Below are positions 18,989 through 30,600 of a stretch of 64,000 bases of DNA, piece by piece. Origin of the DNA: Parapristionchus giblindavisi (taxonomy: Eukaryota > Nematoda > Chromadorea > Rhabditida > Diplogasteridae); the NCBI GenBank assembly GCA_943737045.1, contig CALSFV010000003.1:744001-808000 (forward strand), written 5' to 3'. How positions within the stretch are numbered: position 1 is the stretch's first letter; each line of letters starts with the position of its first letter. The position numbers and the translations under genes are program-made. The notes under the pieces are model-generated. The model had not been told where the DNA came from and searched no databases. It saw only the letters and a list, made by a program, of their open reading frames with translations.

Positions 18989-21240
18989 ATGGTGAACTAT
19001 CGCTCGCTCTTCATTCTCGCCTTCGTCTTCTATTCTGCTTATGCAGGCCCTCTTCCTGAGGGTAAAGCACTCGGACAGGCTGCCGTAAGTTCATCATTAT
19101 TAGTACAGTTGGCTATTCGGGTTGCTCCCCGAACCTCCCTCCGAGGTTGCTATTTCACGACCCCATTGCGGGTCCGCAACCTCCGAATAGCAAGCTCTAA
19201 TTATTAGTTGTCATTGTACCTAATCTAATCATGCTTCCAGTTCCACGAGATGCGAGCATTGAACAAGTCTCTTACCTATCCAATGGAGTTTGTTCAAGCG
19301 ACTAATCTGACGGGGACTGCTGAAAAAGTTAATACAGAATTTAATACTGCAATGAAGGTATACCGTGAGATCTACTATTTACCACAAGTAACTAATATAT
19401 TAAGGATGAGTTTGATAAACGTAAGGAGGAAATAGACAAGGAAATTAAAGACGGAAATTTTGAAATTGCTCATGACAGTAATGTAGACACCTCTGTAAGT
19501 GATCCATTTCATTTAATCAAAAAAACTGCGATTCATCTTATTCTTTCACTTGTAGTTTACTTAGTCTTCTAGTTTTTTGCTTAAAGATAACTTTAAAGTG
19601 AGTGACGTAGTTTAAGTACACTTCAAGCTTTGAAGATAGGTAGTACCTGATAATTTGTTACGGATTGCGATCTCGCTGTTTAACACATACCCATAATGTT
19701 TATGTTTATAATGTTGATAATAATAATTATAATAATAATAATAATAATAATATTCTTTATAGGGAATCCTCTTCCAACTTCTAAACAGATCTACTCCTGC
19801 ACCTGTTGTAAGCTTTTGCATATTATCTCAATAGTCATTATTCTGTTTCAGCCGGACCAGAATGCCTCCACCCCAGCTTCTGATCAGGCCTCGGAAGACG
19901 ACGACAAGGAGTCCACCCCAGCTCCTGCTGCCTTGGATGACGACGACAAGGAGTCCACCCCAGCCCTTGCTGCCACGGAAGACGACAAGGAGTCCACCCC
20001 AGCTCCTGCTGCCTTGGATGACGACGACAAGGAGTCCACCCCAGCTCCTGCTGCCTTGGATGACGACGACAAGGAGTCCACCCCAGCTCTTGCTGCCACG
20101 GAAGACGACAAGGAGTCCACCCCAGCTCCTGATGCCACGGAGGACGTCGACAAGGAGTCCACCCCAGCTCCTGCTGAAACGGAAGACGTCGACAAGGAGT
20201 CCACCCCAGCTCCTGATGCCACGGAGGACGTCGACAAGGAGTCCACCCCAGCTCCTGATGCCACGGAGGACGTCGAGAAGGTGTCCACCCAAGCTCTTGA
20301 TGCCACGGAGGACGTCGACAAGGAGTCCACCCCAGCTCCTGATGCCACGGAGGACGTCGAAAAGGAGTCCACCCTAGCTCCTGCTGAAACGGAAGACGTC
20401 GACAAGGAGTCCACCCCAGCTCCTGATGCCACGGAGGACGTCGACAAGGAGTCCACCCCAGCTCCTGATGCCACGGAGGACGTCGAAAAGGAGTCCACCC
20501 TAGCTCCTGCTGAAACGGAAGACGTCGACAAGGAGTCCACCCCAGCTCCTGATGCCACGGAGGACGTCGACAAGGAGTCCACCCCAGCTCCTGATGCCAC
20601 GGAGGACGTCGAGAAGGTGTCCACCCCAGCTCTTTCTATCCCGGAGGAGTCTGACAACGCGTCACCCCCTGCTGATGAACAACTCCCGGAGGAGTCTGAC
20701 AACGCGTCACCCCCTGCTGATGAACAACTCCCGGAGGAGTCTGACAACGCGTCACCCCCTGCTGATGAACAACTCCCGGAGGAGTCTGACAACGCGTCAC
20801 CCCCTGCTGATGAACATCTCCCGGAGGAGTCTGACAACGCGTCACCCCCTGCTGATGAACAACTCCCGGAGGAGTCTGACAACGCGTCACCCCCTGCTGA
20901 TGAACAACTCCCGGAGGAGTCTGACAACGCGTCACCCCCTGCTGATGAACAACTCCCGGAGGAGTCTGACAACGCGTCACCCCCTGCTGATGAACAACTC
21001 CCGGAGGAGTCTGACAACGCTGCACCCCCTGCTGATGAACAACTCCCGGAGGAGTCTGACAACGCGTCACCCCCTGCTGATGAACAACTGCCGGTGGAGT
21101 CTGAAAACGCGTCACCCCCTGCTGATGAACAACTCCCGGAGGAGTCTGACAACGCGTCACACCCTGCTGTTGAACAAGCCCCGGATGACTCCGCTCACTC
21201 CTCGGATGGCTCCAGTGGTGCGGATGCTGATCTCTCCTGA
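18989..21240 (+). CDS. Secreted acidic tandem-repeat protein, 578 aa
   Basis: Five exons: 18989-19084, 19241-19357, 19405-19494, 19763-19807 and 19852-21240 (TGA), all phase 0. The start MVNYRSLFILAFVFYSAYA is a signal peptide with cleavage before GPLPEG. Residues 20 to about 116 (FHEMRALNKSLTYPMEFVQA..., DEFDKRKEEIDKEIKDGNF) form a helix-prone head. From about residue 133 to 379 come ~15-residue repeats of the type DDDDKESTPAPAAL / EDVDKESTPAPDAT; residues 380-559 are 12 copies of LPEESDNASPPADEQ; a 19-residue Ser/Asp tail follows. Eleven of the 12 copies carry an NAS sequon, though followed by Pro, which weakens glycosylation. The whole is Ser/Thr/Pro/Glu/Asp-rich, with no Cys in the repeats, so mucin-like or a disordered surface or cuticle-associated protein is plausible. 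Family not recognised. The intron at 19085-19240 holds a repeat and that at 19495-19762 an AAT microsatellite. Confidence 0.85.
19109..19194. repeat. Short inverted-end element in intron 1
   Basis: Begins TTGGCTATTCGGGTTGC and ends GCAACCTCCGAATAGCAAG, which is an inverted match. The interior has ATTGCGGGTCCGCAA, one base from the 14-bp palindrome repeated at 4816-5139, and both loci end with CCGAATAGC.AA(C/G)CTCTA. It looks like a short member of the same family. Confidence 0.7.
19711..19752. repeat. AAT microsatellite in intron 3
   Basis: Run of TAATAATAATTATAATAATA... ending 10 bp before the exon 4 acceptor at 19762. It opens a spurious upstream frame. Confidence 0.85.
19899..20640 (+). 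repeat. Coding minisatellite block 1 (~42-45 bp unit)
   Basis: Tandem units encode KESTPAP plus an acidic linker. Early units have GACGACGACAAGG (DDDK), later ones GACGTCGACAAGG (DVDK). Within about 20280-20620 a three-unit supra-repeat of about 135 bp (DVDK, DVEK and AETEDVDK forms) recurs, showing internal amplification. Confidence 0.85.
20641..21180 (+). repeat. Coding minisatellite block 2 (12 x 45 bp)
   Basis: Exactly 540 bp of 45-bp units encoding LPEESDNASPPADEQ. Most copies are identical at DNA level; variant copies are at about 20816 (H for Q), 21020 (A for S), 21090-21110 (V and E changes) and the last copy (SHPAVEQ). The near-identity points to recent expansion. Confidence 0.95.
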
Positions 21241-23050
21241 TGTTTCCCTACGCTCCCCGCCCCAGATAAAATATTGTGATGGAATATATGAGAACAGAGC
21301 ATGTGTCAAAGCATTTATAGCACGTTTCTTTTAAAATTTCGAACACTGATTTGACCTAAAAAGGACAATTTCAAAAATTTATGACATTTTACAAAAATTT
21401 TAAATTAGGAAACAAAAATTAAAGTTCACTTCAGTAAAAATTATGGCACTACTCCAGAAGCCCAGATTTTGATTAGAGCCTCTGATCTGATTTAGGTAAT
21501 CAGAATGCTCAGGTAACTTGGACAACCTAGTTTAGGGATTCGTAGTATCGTGTTTATTTTACCTGTTGAATTGGCGTTTTTAATCATTTCTCGTTACTCG
21601 ATGATGCTACACATTTCTGACATTGCCTCAATGGTAAAATGCAATGATCGCTCACGCCTGAAATAAATTTTCTATGAAACAGTTTCAGAAAATTTGAAAA
21701 TTCAACTTTTAGCGTAGTCATTTTGCCGTAGAAGTGGAGGCAAGAGAGGTGAGAGTGTGGTGGTTCCTGAAGCCATTCCGGTCAGATCAAGGTTGTCCTG
21801 CAACCCATATTTACGGTAATTCGTCAAACCGGCAAATTTCGAAAAACTATTTTCGACATTTTTTTCCAAAAACATATTTTTGAGATTTTTAAGAATTCTG
21901 GACTTAATTCCATCAATAAACTATTGTATAAACTGGAAAAACGACCGTATATTCGTGATAAAATGGCATTGCCATAAGAAGAATGGTGTTAGAAAGGAAC
22001 AACTTTATGTGGAAATGCTGAGGAGAAAGCGAAATGCTTTAATAAATTGCACAGAAAAATTCAAAATGGTTTTGAAAATGCTTTAAGAAAAAAAGCATCT
22101 ATTTTTTTTATTTAAAAAAATTAACTTAAAATTAAATTTTTTAGCCATAAGGGTTTTTTTTAATATACATTGCCGATTTTTGAAATTTCGGCAATTCGGC
22201 AAACCGCAAACGCGTTGCCGCACAGCCTTGGGTCAGATCTCGCAAAATACCGCAACAAAATTTTGTATCTCGCAAAATACGCTTTTGCGAAATTGAATTT
22301 TTCTGAAAATTTCAGGATGGCGGAGAGTGTGATAGAGAGAATCATTGTATGTCATCTCGCACACGCGCCCATTCTAATCTGGGCTGGGATTTTTTGATTT
22401 TGATTTTTTAATTTTTTTAAATTTTTTGACCATTTAAAAAAATTCAAAATCAAAAAAGTTTTTTGAATTTTTCTCAAAAAATCAAAAAAAAATTAAATGT
22501 AAAAAAGTGCCGTTAAAACAAAAAAAAGCGAAACATTTGTGGAAAATTGTGACAACATTTGAAAAAACTTAACTAAATTCCCATTTTTATCATTTTCCAC
22601 GGCCTTGATGAAACGGATTCTATGGGTTTTAGTATGGATTAGTGTGCCCAATGCATTGACGTAGAAAGTGAAAAAATATTGTATGATGTTTTTTTCATGT
22701 TTCAGAATTTGTTAATTGCGCAATTGAACGTTTTAGCCACTTTTTCAAGCAAAAATGATTTGTCTGAATTGCTTAGTATCCTTTTAAACGAAGTAAAGAA
22801 CTTTTTCAAAAAATTTTGAATTCAAAAAATTTTTGAGCCATTTTTTGAATTTTTTGATCAAAATTTTTTTTTAAAAATATTTTCAAAAAATCCCAGGTCT
22901 GATTCTAATGCATACCACCAAACCCGCCTAGCATCCGCCTTTCTTTCTATATATTTCATCTTTTTTCTCCAACTTCGTCCAGAGTTGGAAAACGGGATTC
23001 GCCCTTATTTCATTGTTGCCCTGCTATTACAGAGGCTGAACTAACGTGTA
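21241..23050. other. Noncoding AT-rich DNA with repeat remnants
   Basis: No gene supported. CGG(C/T)AATTCG(G/T)CAAACCG occurs at about 21813 and 22188, and runs of A/T-rich TTTTTTGAATTTTT dominate 22390-22900. The frames at 21880-22086 and around 22160-22400 lie in this repeat-like DNA. Confidence 0.5.
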
Positions 23051-23947
23051 TTAGGTTGGCGGGAAAGTTTTGTATGGTTCACTTTGTCGACCCGATATTC
23101 CGTGCTCGTTCGAGTTTATTTATTGCCGTGTTGTGCGTGTGTAGCCTGCGTGTTGTGCTTCTTAAACGCATATCAGTTAGTCTCACAGACTTTCTTTTCA
23201 GGTCAGATGATATCAAAGTTTGAGCCAGATCGAAATCATCTCCGCCATGTCCTGCGTCTTCTGTACATTCTGAAGAAGCCAGCGGTTGCCGCCCATCGGG
23301 ACCTACTGGAGGCTTATGGTCCAGGTGTCATCTCCATCGTTACCTGCATCCGCTAGTATCGCGGTTTCAAATCTGGCAATTTTTCGCCAGACGACGAAAA
23401 CCGCTCCAGTCGGCCTATGGAATTGGATCTGGAGACCCTGCAGGCGGAGGAGGAAAAAAAACCCCTGTCAAACCACATGTGCGTATGCGGAGTCCCTTGG
23501 AGTGCACCAAAGTTCCATTGAAGATTGCGGAAGATTGGAAAAGTACAAAAAATCGGAAGATGGGTTGCTCATGCCCTGTCGAATTTCGACTTCCAGTGTC
23601 ACATTGATGCGTCATCTTCATTGCTCTCCATTAACCACCGCCGCCAGTTTCTCAACACGCTGATCACTGGAGATGAAAAGTTGGTCATCTACGATAATGT
23701 GGTGCGCCGCCCCCTGTGGGTCGACAAGGATGAACAGCCAGAACACATCGCGACCTTCGAAAGACACTCTCCGACTTCTTCGATTCCCAGCCCCTCAGCT
23801 TCTGGAAGGAGGGCATCGACCAGTTGCCCACACGTTGGCAGACGGTGGTGGACACTCATGGCGCCTACCTTTGATTCTGCCTCGGCTTCGTTTAGGAGTT
23901 GTTTTTAAAACCAATAAAAAACCTGCAAAATTTTCCCGCAAACCTAA
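23051..23947 (+). mobile_element. Internally deleted mariner transposon, 897 bp
   Basis: The left end TTAGGTTGGCGGGAAAGTTT and right end AATTTTCCCGCAAACCTAA are terminal inverted repeats with a few mismatches, flanked by TA at 23049-23050 and 23948-23949, the Tc1/mariner target duplication. Complete mariners are about 1.3 kb; this copy is about 0.4 kb shorter, so an internal deletion is likely. Confidence 0.9.
23213..23905 (+). pseudogene. Degenerate mariner transposase
   Basis: Fragments in several plus frames follow the mariner order. Near 23215-23330 is an N-terminal helix-turn-helix-like RHVLRLLYILKKPAVAAHRD. Near 23480-23520 ESLGVHQSSIE matches the second HTH. Near 23650-23740 FLNTLITGDEKLVIYDN carries the first catalytic Asp (GDEK), followed by VRRPLWVDKDEQPE. 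Near 23820-23870, in a third frame, is a piece with the LPTRWQTVVD motif that precedes the protein end. The stretch that should carry the second catalytic Asp is missing and several frameshifts are present. It is inactive; it could only be moved in trans. Confidence 0.85.
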
Positions 23948-23949
23948 TA

Positions 23950-24425
23950 CATTTAATTTTTAGTATGTAGTTACGATATTCTGGAACAGCCGTTCTGGAA
24001 CGGGACGTTTTAGAATTCATTTCATTCATTTAAATCACATTTATCAAGAGTTCGTTATGTCGAGGTCTCTGTTGTTCCTGCTCTTCGTTTGAGGTCGCAC
24101 CATCTTGTCAGGGACCATCTTTTCTTCTGCTGCGACGAGGAAACTTCTCGATCACAGATCGGCTCCACTTCAATCACGTATCATTCGAGAGCTTATGCAG
24201 CCACTTCTTCTTCAGCGCAGTGCGTACGAAATCCTGAACCAAAGTAATGCCCCGCAACCGCTGTAAGACTGCAGGGAACGGGATGGAAGTGGCACAGTTG
24301 GTGCAAACGGTTTCTACGCGCTCTAATTTCACAGATGTAATAGGGGTGGATCCACTTGGAATCTTCTTCAGCCAAAAAGGTGGACTCAAAATGGGATGTT
24401 TGGTCATTGATCTCGTGGAAATTTT
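23950..24425. other. Unassigned DNA with an open minus-strand frame
   Basis: Between the mariner and the retrotransposon piece. The minus strand is open over 24434-24174 in one frame and 24375-24193 in another, with pieces such as VETVCTNCATSIPFPAVLQ and WLHKLSNDT. It reads more like coding sequence than the neighbouring DNA but has no recognisable partner exons, and the plus strand is open too. It may be an exon fragment captured between insertions. I cannot assign it. Confidence 0.3.
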
Positions 24426-25139
24426 TTTAAACACCTATCATGTACTCAACGGGAATAAAACTGTGGCGCTATCTACCAATCCAAGAAGTGAACCGGTTAC
24501 CGTTGCGGGAGATCAGGTGAAGGTTATGGAAAGGGTTGTGTATTTCGGGCAGGAAATTACTCTGGGAATAAAACGGTTTGAGGGTGAAATTCACCGAAGA
24601 ATTCGAAGTGGGAACTGGGCATTCTGCAAATATTCGGAATTCTTCCGCAAAAGGGGTTGTCCAATGTATTTGAAAAAACGGCTGTTTGATGGGGTGGTCC
24701 TCCCTGCATTCCTTTATGGCGCCGAAACATGGTATCTCAGTAAACGTGAAAAGCAAAGGCTGTCAGTTGCCCAGCGTAGACTCGAACGTAAAACTCTCGG
24801 GGTTTCAATTCTGGACCGAATATCCAATGAGCAAATCCGTGACATTACAAATTTCAAGGACGTTGTTAGGGAAGCGGAGAGACGGAGATGGTTGTGGGTA
24901 GAGAGGCTCTCGAGACTGCGACATGATCGATGGTCGCTGAGTGTGCTCAATTGGACCCCCAGTTGCAAGAGGAAACAGGGAGGTCCAGTCAAAAGATGGA
25001 GGGACGATTTCGTGAAGGCTGCTGGTCCTCAATTCATGCAAATTGCGAGGCACAATCGTTCGGAATGGAGAAATTTCATGGCAACCCAGCTACGTAACAC
25101 CCATTAGCTGATAAAGTTGTTCAATGTCATGTCAAATGA
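24426..25139 (+). pseudogene. RTE-like non-LTR retrotransposon, 3' fragment of RT
   Basis: From about 24430 to the TAG at 25105-25107 the plus strand encodes the tail of a retrotransposon ORF2: VYFGQEITL, EIHRRIRSGNWAF, KKRLFDGVVLPAFLYGAETW, QRRLERKTLGVSILDRISNE, IRDITNFKDVVREAERRRW and a GGPVKRWRDDF motif. This order is typical of RTE-clade elements after the catalytic palm. No endonuclease or YADD motif is present, so the copy is 5'-truncated. The frame is open for over 200 codons, so it is fairly young. A 32-bp 3' tail (25108-25139) then meets the satellite directly. Confidence 0.8.
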
Positions 25140-27635
25140 CCAAATTACATATTTGTGGCTGAAAAAAGTATGCGATTTGATCCAGGCTCAAGCAAGTTAC
25201 GGTCTAGACTATCTATGCATGGGGATAGGGAAAAGGAGGGGGAGCGAGAGGGAGGCGTACTCTATCCATTGCGTCTCTGTACGACCAGAGCGAATCGGTG
25301 TATCTTTATTCGTACGTTTACAATTTAATTTGACACCTGATAATTAGCTCAAGGAAAGCTGAACTCATAGAAAGTCACAACCGCTCATTTGTAACGCGAA
25401 ATCGACAGATAACGCGGCAATCCTTACAATTCGCACAAAAATCACCACAACTTGCTTCAAACTTATCCGTTCGAGCTGCGGAAGCGCGCGTCGACGCCTC
25501 GCAACGTCCGCTATGCTGTACAGGTAAAATTGCGAACTTTCAGAAGCTAATTCGAGCGGGAAATGGTTATACCTGTGGCCGTTTCTCACTTTTTCGTGAC
25601 TGTGGTTGCTGGTGAGACTGGACATGCTCTACTATTTGATATAGCTCAATATTTTCATAAATATTTTTATTGTAAATCCGAGATATGGTTATAGAGATAT
25701 AGAGAGAGAGAAGAGGAGGAGGAGGAGGAGGAGGAGGAGGGGAATCGCTCTTCACTCACATACACAAAAGACACATACACACCTCCCCTACCGCCGCGAC
25801 GGCGACCAACGTCACCTAACCCGTCTAGCCTACGCCGTATACTGAATTTACACTTTAAAATTTCCCTGATCGCATTTTAAATTGATTATTTTTTTCTCGT
25901 GAAAATAGAAAAAAATAGGCCAAAATTGCCAGTGTGACTGTTTCAACGTTGCGTGCGCTCTCTAAAACTGTGTTCACTAAATTCGTCATACCAAATTACA
26001 TATTTGTGGCTGAAAAAAGTATGCGATTTGATCCAGGCTCAAGCAAGTTACGGTCTAGACTATCTATGCATGGGGATAGGGAAAGGGAGAGGGTGCGAGA
26101 GGGAGGCGTACTCTATCCATTGCGTCTCTGTACGACCAGAGCGAATCGGCTTATCTTTATTCATACGTTTACAATTTAATTTGACACCTGATAATTAGCT
26201 CAAGACAAGCTGAACTCATATAAACTCACAACCGCTCATCTGTAACGCGAAATCGACAGATAACGCGGCAATCGTTACAATTCGCACTTAAATCACCACA
26301 ACTTGCTTCAAACTTATCCGTTCGAGCTGCGGAAGCGCGCGTCGACGCCTCGCAACGTCCGCTATGCTGTACAGGTAAAATTGCGAACTTTCAGGAGCTA
26401 ATTCGAGCGGGAAATGGCCATACCTGTGGCCGTTTCTCACTTTTTCGTGAATGTGGTTGCTGGTGAGACTGGACATGCTCTACTATTTGATATAGCTTAA
26501 TATTTTCATAAATATTTTTATTGTAAATCCGAGATATGGTTATAGAGATATATATAGAGAGAGAGAGAAGAGGAGGAGGAGGAGGAGGAGGGGAATCGCT
26601 CTTTACTCACATACACAAAAGACACATACACACCTCCCCTACCGCCGCGACGGCGACCAACGCCACCTATCCCCCGTCTAGCCTACACCGAATACTGAAT
26701 TTATACTTTAAAATTTCCCTGATCGCATGTTAAATTGATTTTTCTCTCGTGAAAATAGAAAAAAATAGGCCAAAATTGCCAGTGTGACTGTTTCAACGTT
26801 GCGTGCGCTCTCTAAAACTGTGTTCACTAAATTCGTCATACCAAATTACATATTTGTGGCTGAAAAAAGTATGCGATTTGATCCAGGCTCAAGCAAGTTA
26901 CGGTCTAGACTATCTATGCATGGGGATAGGGAAAGGGAGAGGGTGCGAGAGGGAGGCGTACTCTATCCATTGCGTCTCTGTACGACCAGAGCGAATCGGC
27001 GTATCTTTATTCATACGTTTACAATTTAATTTGACACCTGATAATTAGCTCAAGACAAGCTGAACTCATATAAAGTCACAACCGCTCATTTGTAACGCTA
27101 AATCGACAGATAACGCGGCAATCGTTACAATTCGCACTTAAATCACCACAACTTGCTTCAAACTTATCCGTTCGAGCTGCGGAAGCGCGCGTCGACGCCT
27201 CGCAACGTCCGCTATGCTGTACAGGTAAAATTGCGAACTTTCAGGAGCTAATTCGAGCGGGAAATGGCCATACCTGTGGCCGTTTCTCACTTTTTCGTGA
27301 ATGTGGTTGCTGGTGAGACTGGACATGCTCTACTATTTGATATAGCTCAATATTTTCATAAATATTTTTATTGTAAATCCGAGATATGGTTATAGAGATA
27401 TATATATATAGAGAGAAGAGGAGGAGGAGGAGGAGGAGGAGGGGAATCGCTCTTTACTCACATACACAAAAGACACATACACACCTCCCCTACCGCCGCG
27501 ACGGCGACCAACGTCACCTAACCCGTCTAGCCTACGCCGAATACTGAATTTATACTTTAAAATTTCCCTGATCGCATTTTAAATTGATTATTTTTTTCTC
27601 GTGAAAATAGAAAAAAATAGGCCGAAATTGCCAGT

Positions 27636-30600
27636 GTGACTGTTTCAACGTTGCGTGCGCTCTCTAAAACTGTGTTCACTAAATTCGTCATACCAAATTA
27701 CATATTTGTGGCTGAAAAAAGTATGCGATTTGATCCAGGCTCAAGCAAGTTACGGTCTAGACTATCTATGCATGGGGATAGGGAAAGGGAGAGGGTGCGA
27801 GAGGGAGGCGTACTCTATCCATTGCGTCTCTGTACGACCAGAGCGAATCGGCGTATCTTTATTCATACGTTTACAATTTAATTTGACACCTGATAATGGA
27901 CAAGCTGAACTCATATAAAGTCACAACCGCTCATTTGTAACGCTAAATCGACAGATAACGCGGCAATCGTTACAATTCGCACTTAAATCACCACAACTTG
28001 CTTCAAACTTATCCGTTCGAGCTGCGGAAGCGCGCGTCGACGCCTCGCAACGTCCGCTATGCTGTACAGGTAAAATTGCGAACTTTCAGGAGCTAATTCG
28101 AGCGGGAAATGGCCATACCTGTGGCCGTTTCTCACTTTTTCGTGAATGTGGTTGCTGGTGAGACTGGACATGCTCTACTATTTGATATAGCTTAATATTT
28201 TCATAAATATTTTTATTGTAAATCCGAGATATGGTTATAGAGATATATATAGAGAGAGAGAGAAGAGGAGGAGGAGGAGGAGGAGGGGAATCGCTCTTTA
28301 CTCACATACACAAAAGACACATACACACCTCCCCTACCGCCGCGACGGCGACCAACGCCACCTATCCCCCGTCTAGCCTACACCGAATACTGAATTTATA
28401 CTTTAAAATTTCCCTGATCGCATGTTAAATTGATTTTTCTCTCGTGAAAATAGAAAAAAATAGGCCAAAATTGCCAGTGTGACTGTTTCAACGTTGCGTG
28501 CGCTCTCTAAAACTGTGTTCACTAAATTCGTCATACCAAATTACATATTTGTGGCTGAAAAAAGTATGCGATTTGATCCAGGCTCAAGCAAGTTACGGTC
28601 TAGACTATCTATGCATGGGGATAGGGAAAGGGAGAGGGTGCGAGAGGGAGGCGTACTCTATCCATTGCGTCTCTGTACGACCAGAGCGAATCGGCGTATC
28701 TTTATTCATACGTTTACAATTTAATTTGACACCTGATAATTAGCTCAAGACAAGCTGAACTCATATAAAGTCACAACCGCTCATTTGTAACGCTAAATCG
28801 ACAGATAACGCGGCAATCGTTACAATTCGCACTTAAATCACCACAACTTGCTTCAAACTTATCCGTTCGAGCTGCGGAAGCGCGCGTCGACGCCTCGCAA
28901 CGTCCGCTATGCTGTACAGGTAAAATTGCGAACTTTCAGGAGCTAATTCGAGCGGGAAATGGCCATACCTGTGGCCGTTTCTCACTTTTTCGTGAATGTG
29001 GTTGCTGGTGAGACTGGACATGCTCTACTATTTGATATAGCTCAATATTTTCATAAATATTTTTATTGTAAATCCGAGATATGGTTATAGAGATATATAT
29101 ATATAGAGAGAAGAGGAGGAGGAGGAGGAGGAGGAGGGGAATCGCTCTTTACTCACATACACAAAAGACACATACACACCTCCCCTACCGCCGCGACGGC
29201 GACCAACGTCACCTAACCCGTCTAGCCTACGCCGAATACTGAATTTATACTTTAAAATTTCCCTGATCGCATTTTAAATTGATTATTTTTTTCTCGTGAA
29301 AATAGAAAAAAATAGGCCGAAATTGCCAGTGTGACTGTTTCAACGTTGCGTGCGCTCTCTAAAACTGTGTTCACTAAATTCGTCATACCAAATTACATAT
29401 TTGTGGCTGAAAAAAGTATGCGATTTGATCCAGGCTCAAGCAAGTTACGGTCTAGACTATCTATGCATGGGGATAGGGAAAGGGAGAGGGTGCGAGAGGG
29501 AGGCGTACTCTATCCATTGCGTCTCTGTACGACCAGAGCGAATCGGCGTATCTTTATTCATACGTTTACAATTTAATTTGACACCTGATAATGGACAAGC
29601 TGAACTCATATAAAGTCACAACCGCTCATTTGTAACGCTAAATCGACAGATAACGCGGCAATCGTTACAATTCGCACTTAAATCACCACAACTTGCTTCA
29701 AACTTATCCGTTCGAGCTGCGGAAGCGCGCGTCGACGCCTCGCAACGTCCGCTATGCTGTACAGGTAAAATTGCGAACTTTCAGGAGCTAATTCGAGCGG
29801 GAAATGGCCATACCTGTGGCCGTTTCTCACTTTTTCGTGAATGTGGTTGCTGGTGAGACTGGACATGCTCTACTATTTGATATAGCTTAATATTTTCATA
29901 AATATTTTTATTGTAAATCCGAGATATGGTTATAGAGATATATATAGAGAGAGAGAGAAGAGGAGGAGGAGGAGGAGGAGGGGAATCGCTCTTTACTCAC
30001 ATACACAAAAGACACATACACACCTCCCCTACCGCCGCGACGGCGACCAACGCCACCTATCCCCCGTCTAGCCTACACCGAATACTGAATTTATACTTTA
30101 AAATTTCCCTGATCGCATGTTAAATTGATTTTTCTCTCGTGAAAATAGAAAAAAATAGGCCAAAATTGCCAGTGTGACTGTTTCAACGTTGCGTGCGCTC
30201 TCTAAAACTGTGTTCACTAAATTCGTCATACCAAATTACATATTTGTGGCTGAAAAAAGTATGCGATTTGATCCAGGCTCAAGCAAGTTACGGTCTAGAC
30301 TATCTATGCATGGGGATAGGGAAAGGGAGAGGGTGCGAGAGGGAGGCGTACTCTATCCATTGCGTCTCTGTACGACCAGAGCGAATCGGCGTATCTTTAT
30401 TCATACGTTTACAATTTAATTTGACACCTGATAATTAGCTCAAGACAAGCTGAACTCATATAAAGTCACAACCGCTCATTTGTAACGCTAAATCGACAGA
30501 TAACGCGGCAATCGTTACAATTCGCACTTAAATCACCACAACTTGCTTCAAACTTATCCGTTCGAGCTGCGGAAGCGCGCGTCGACGCCTCGCAACGTCC

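Noticed and set aside
19884..21152. A 422-residue minus-strand open frame
   Set aside because: It is the antisense shadow of the 45-bp coding repeats; a period divisible by three with no stop keeps several frames open.
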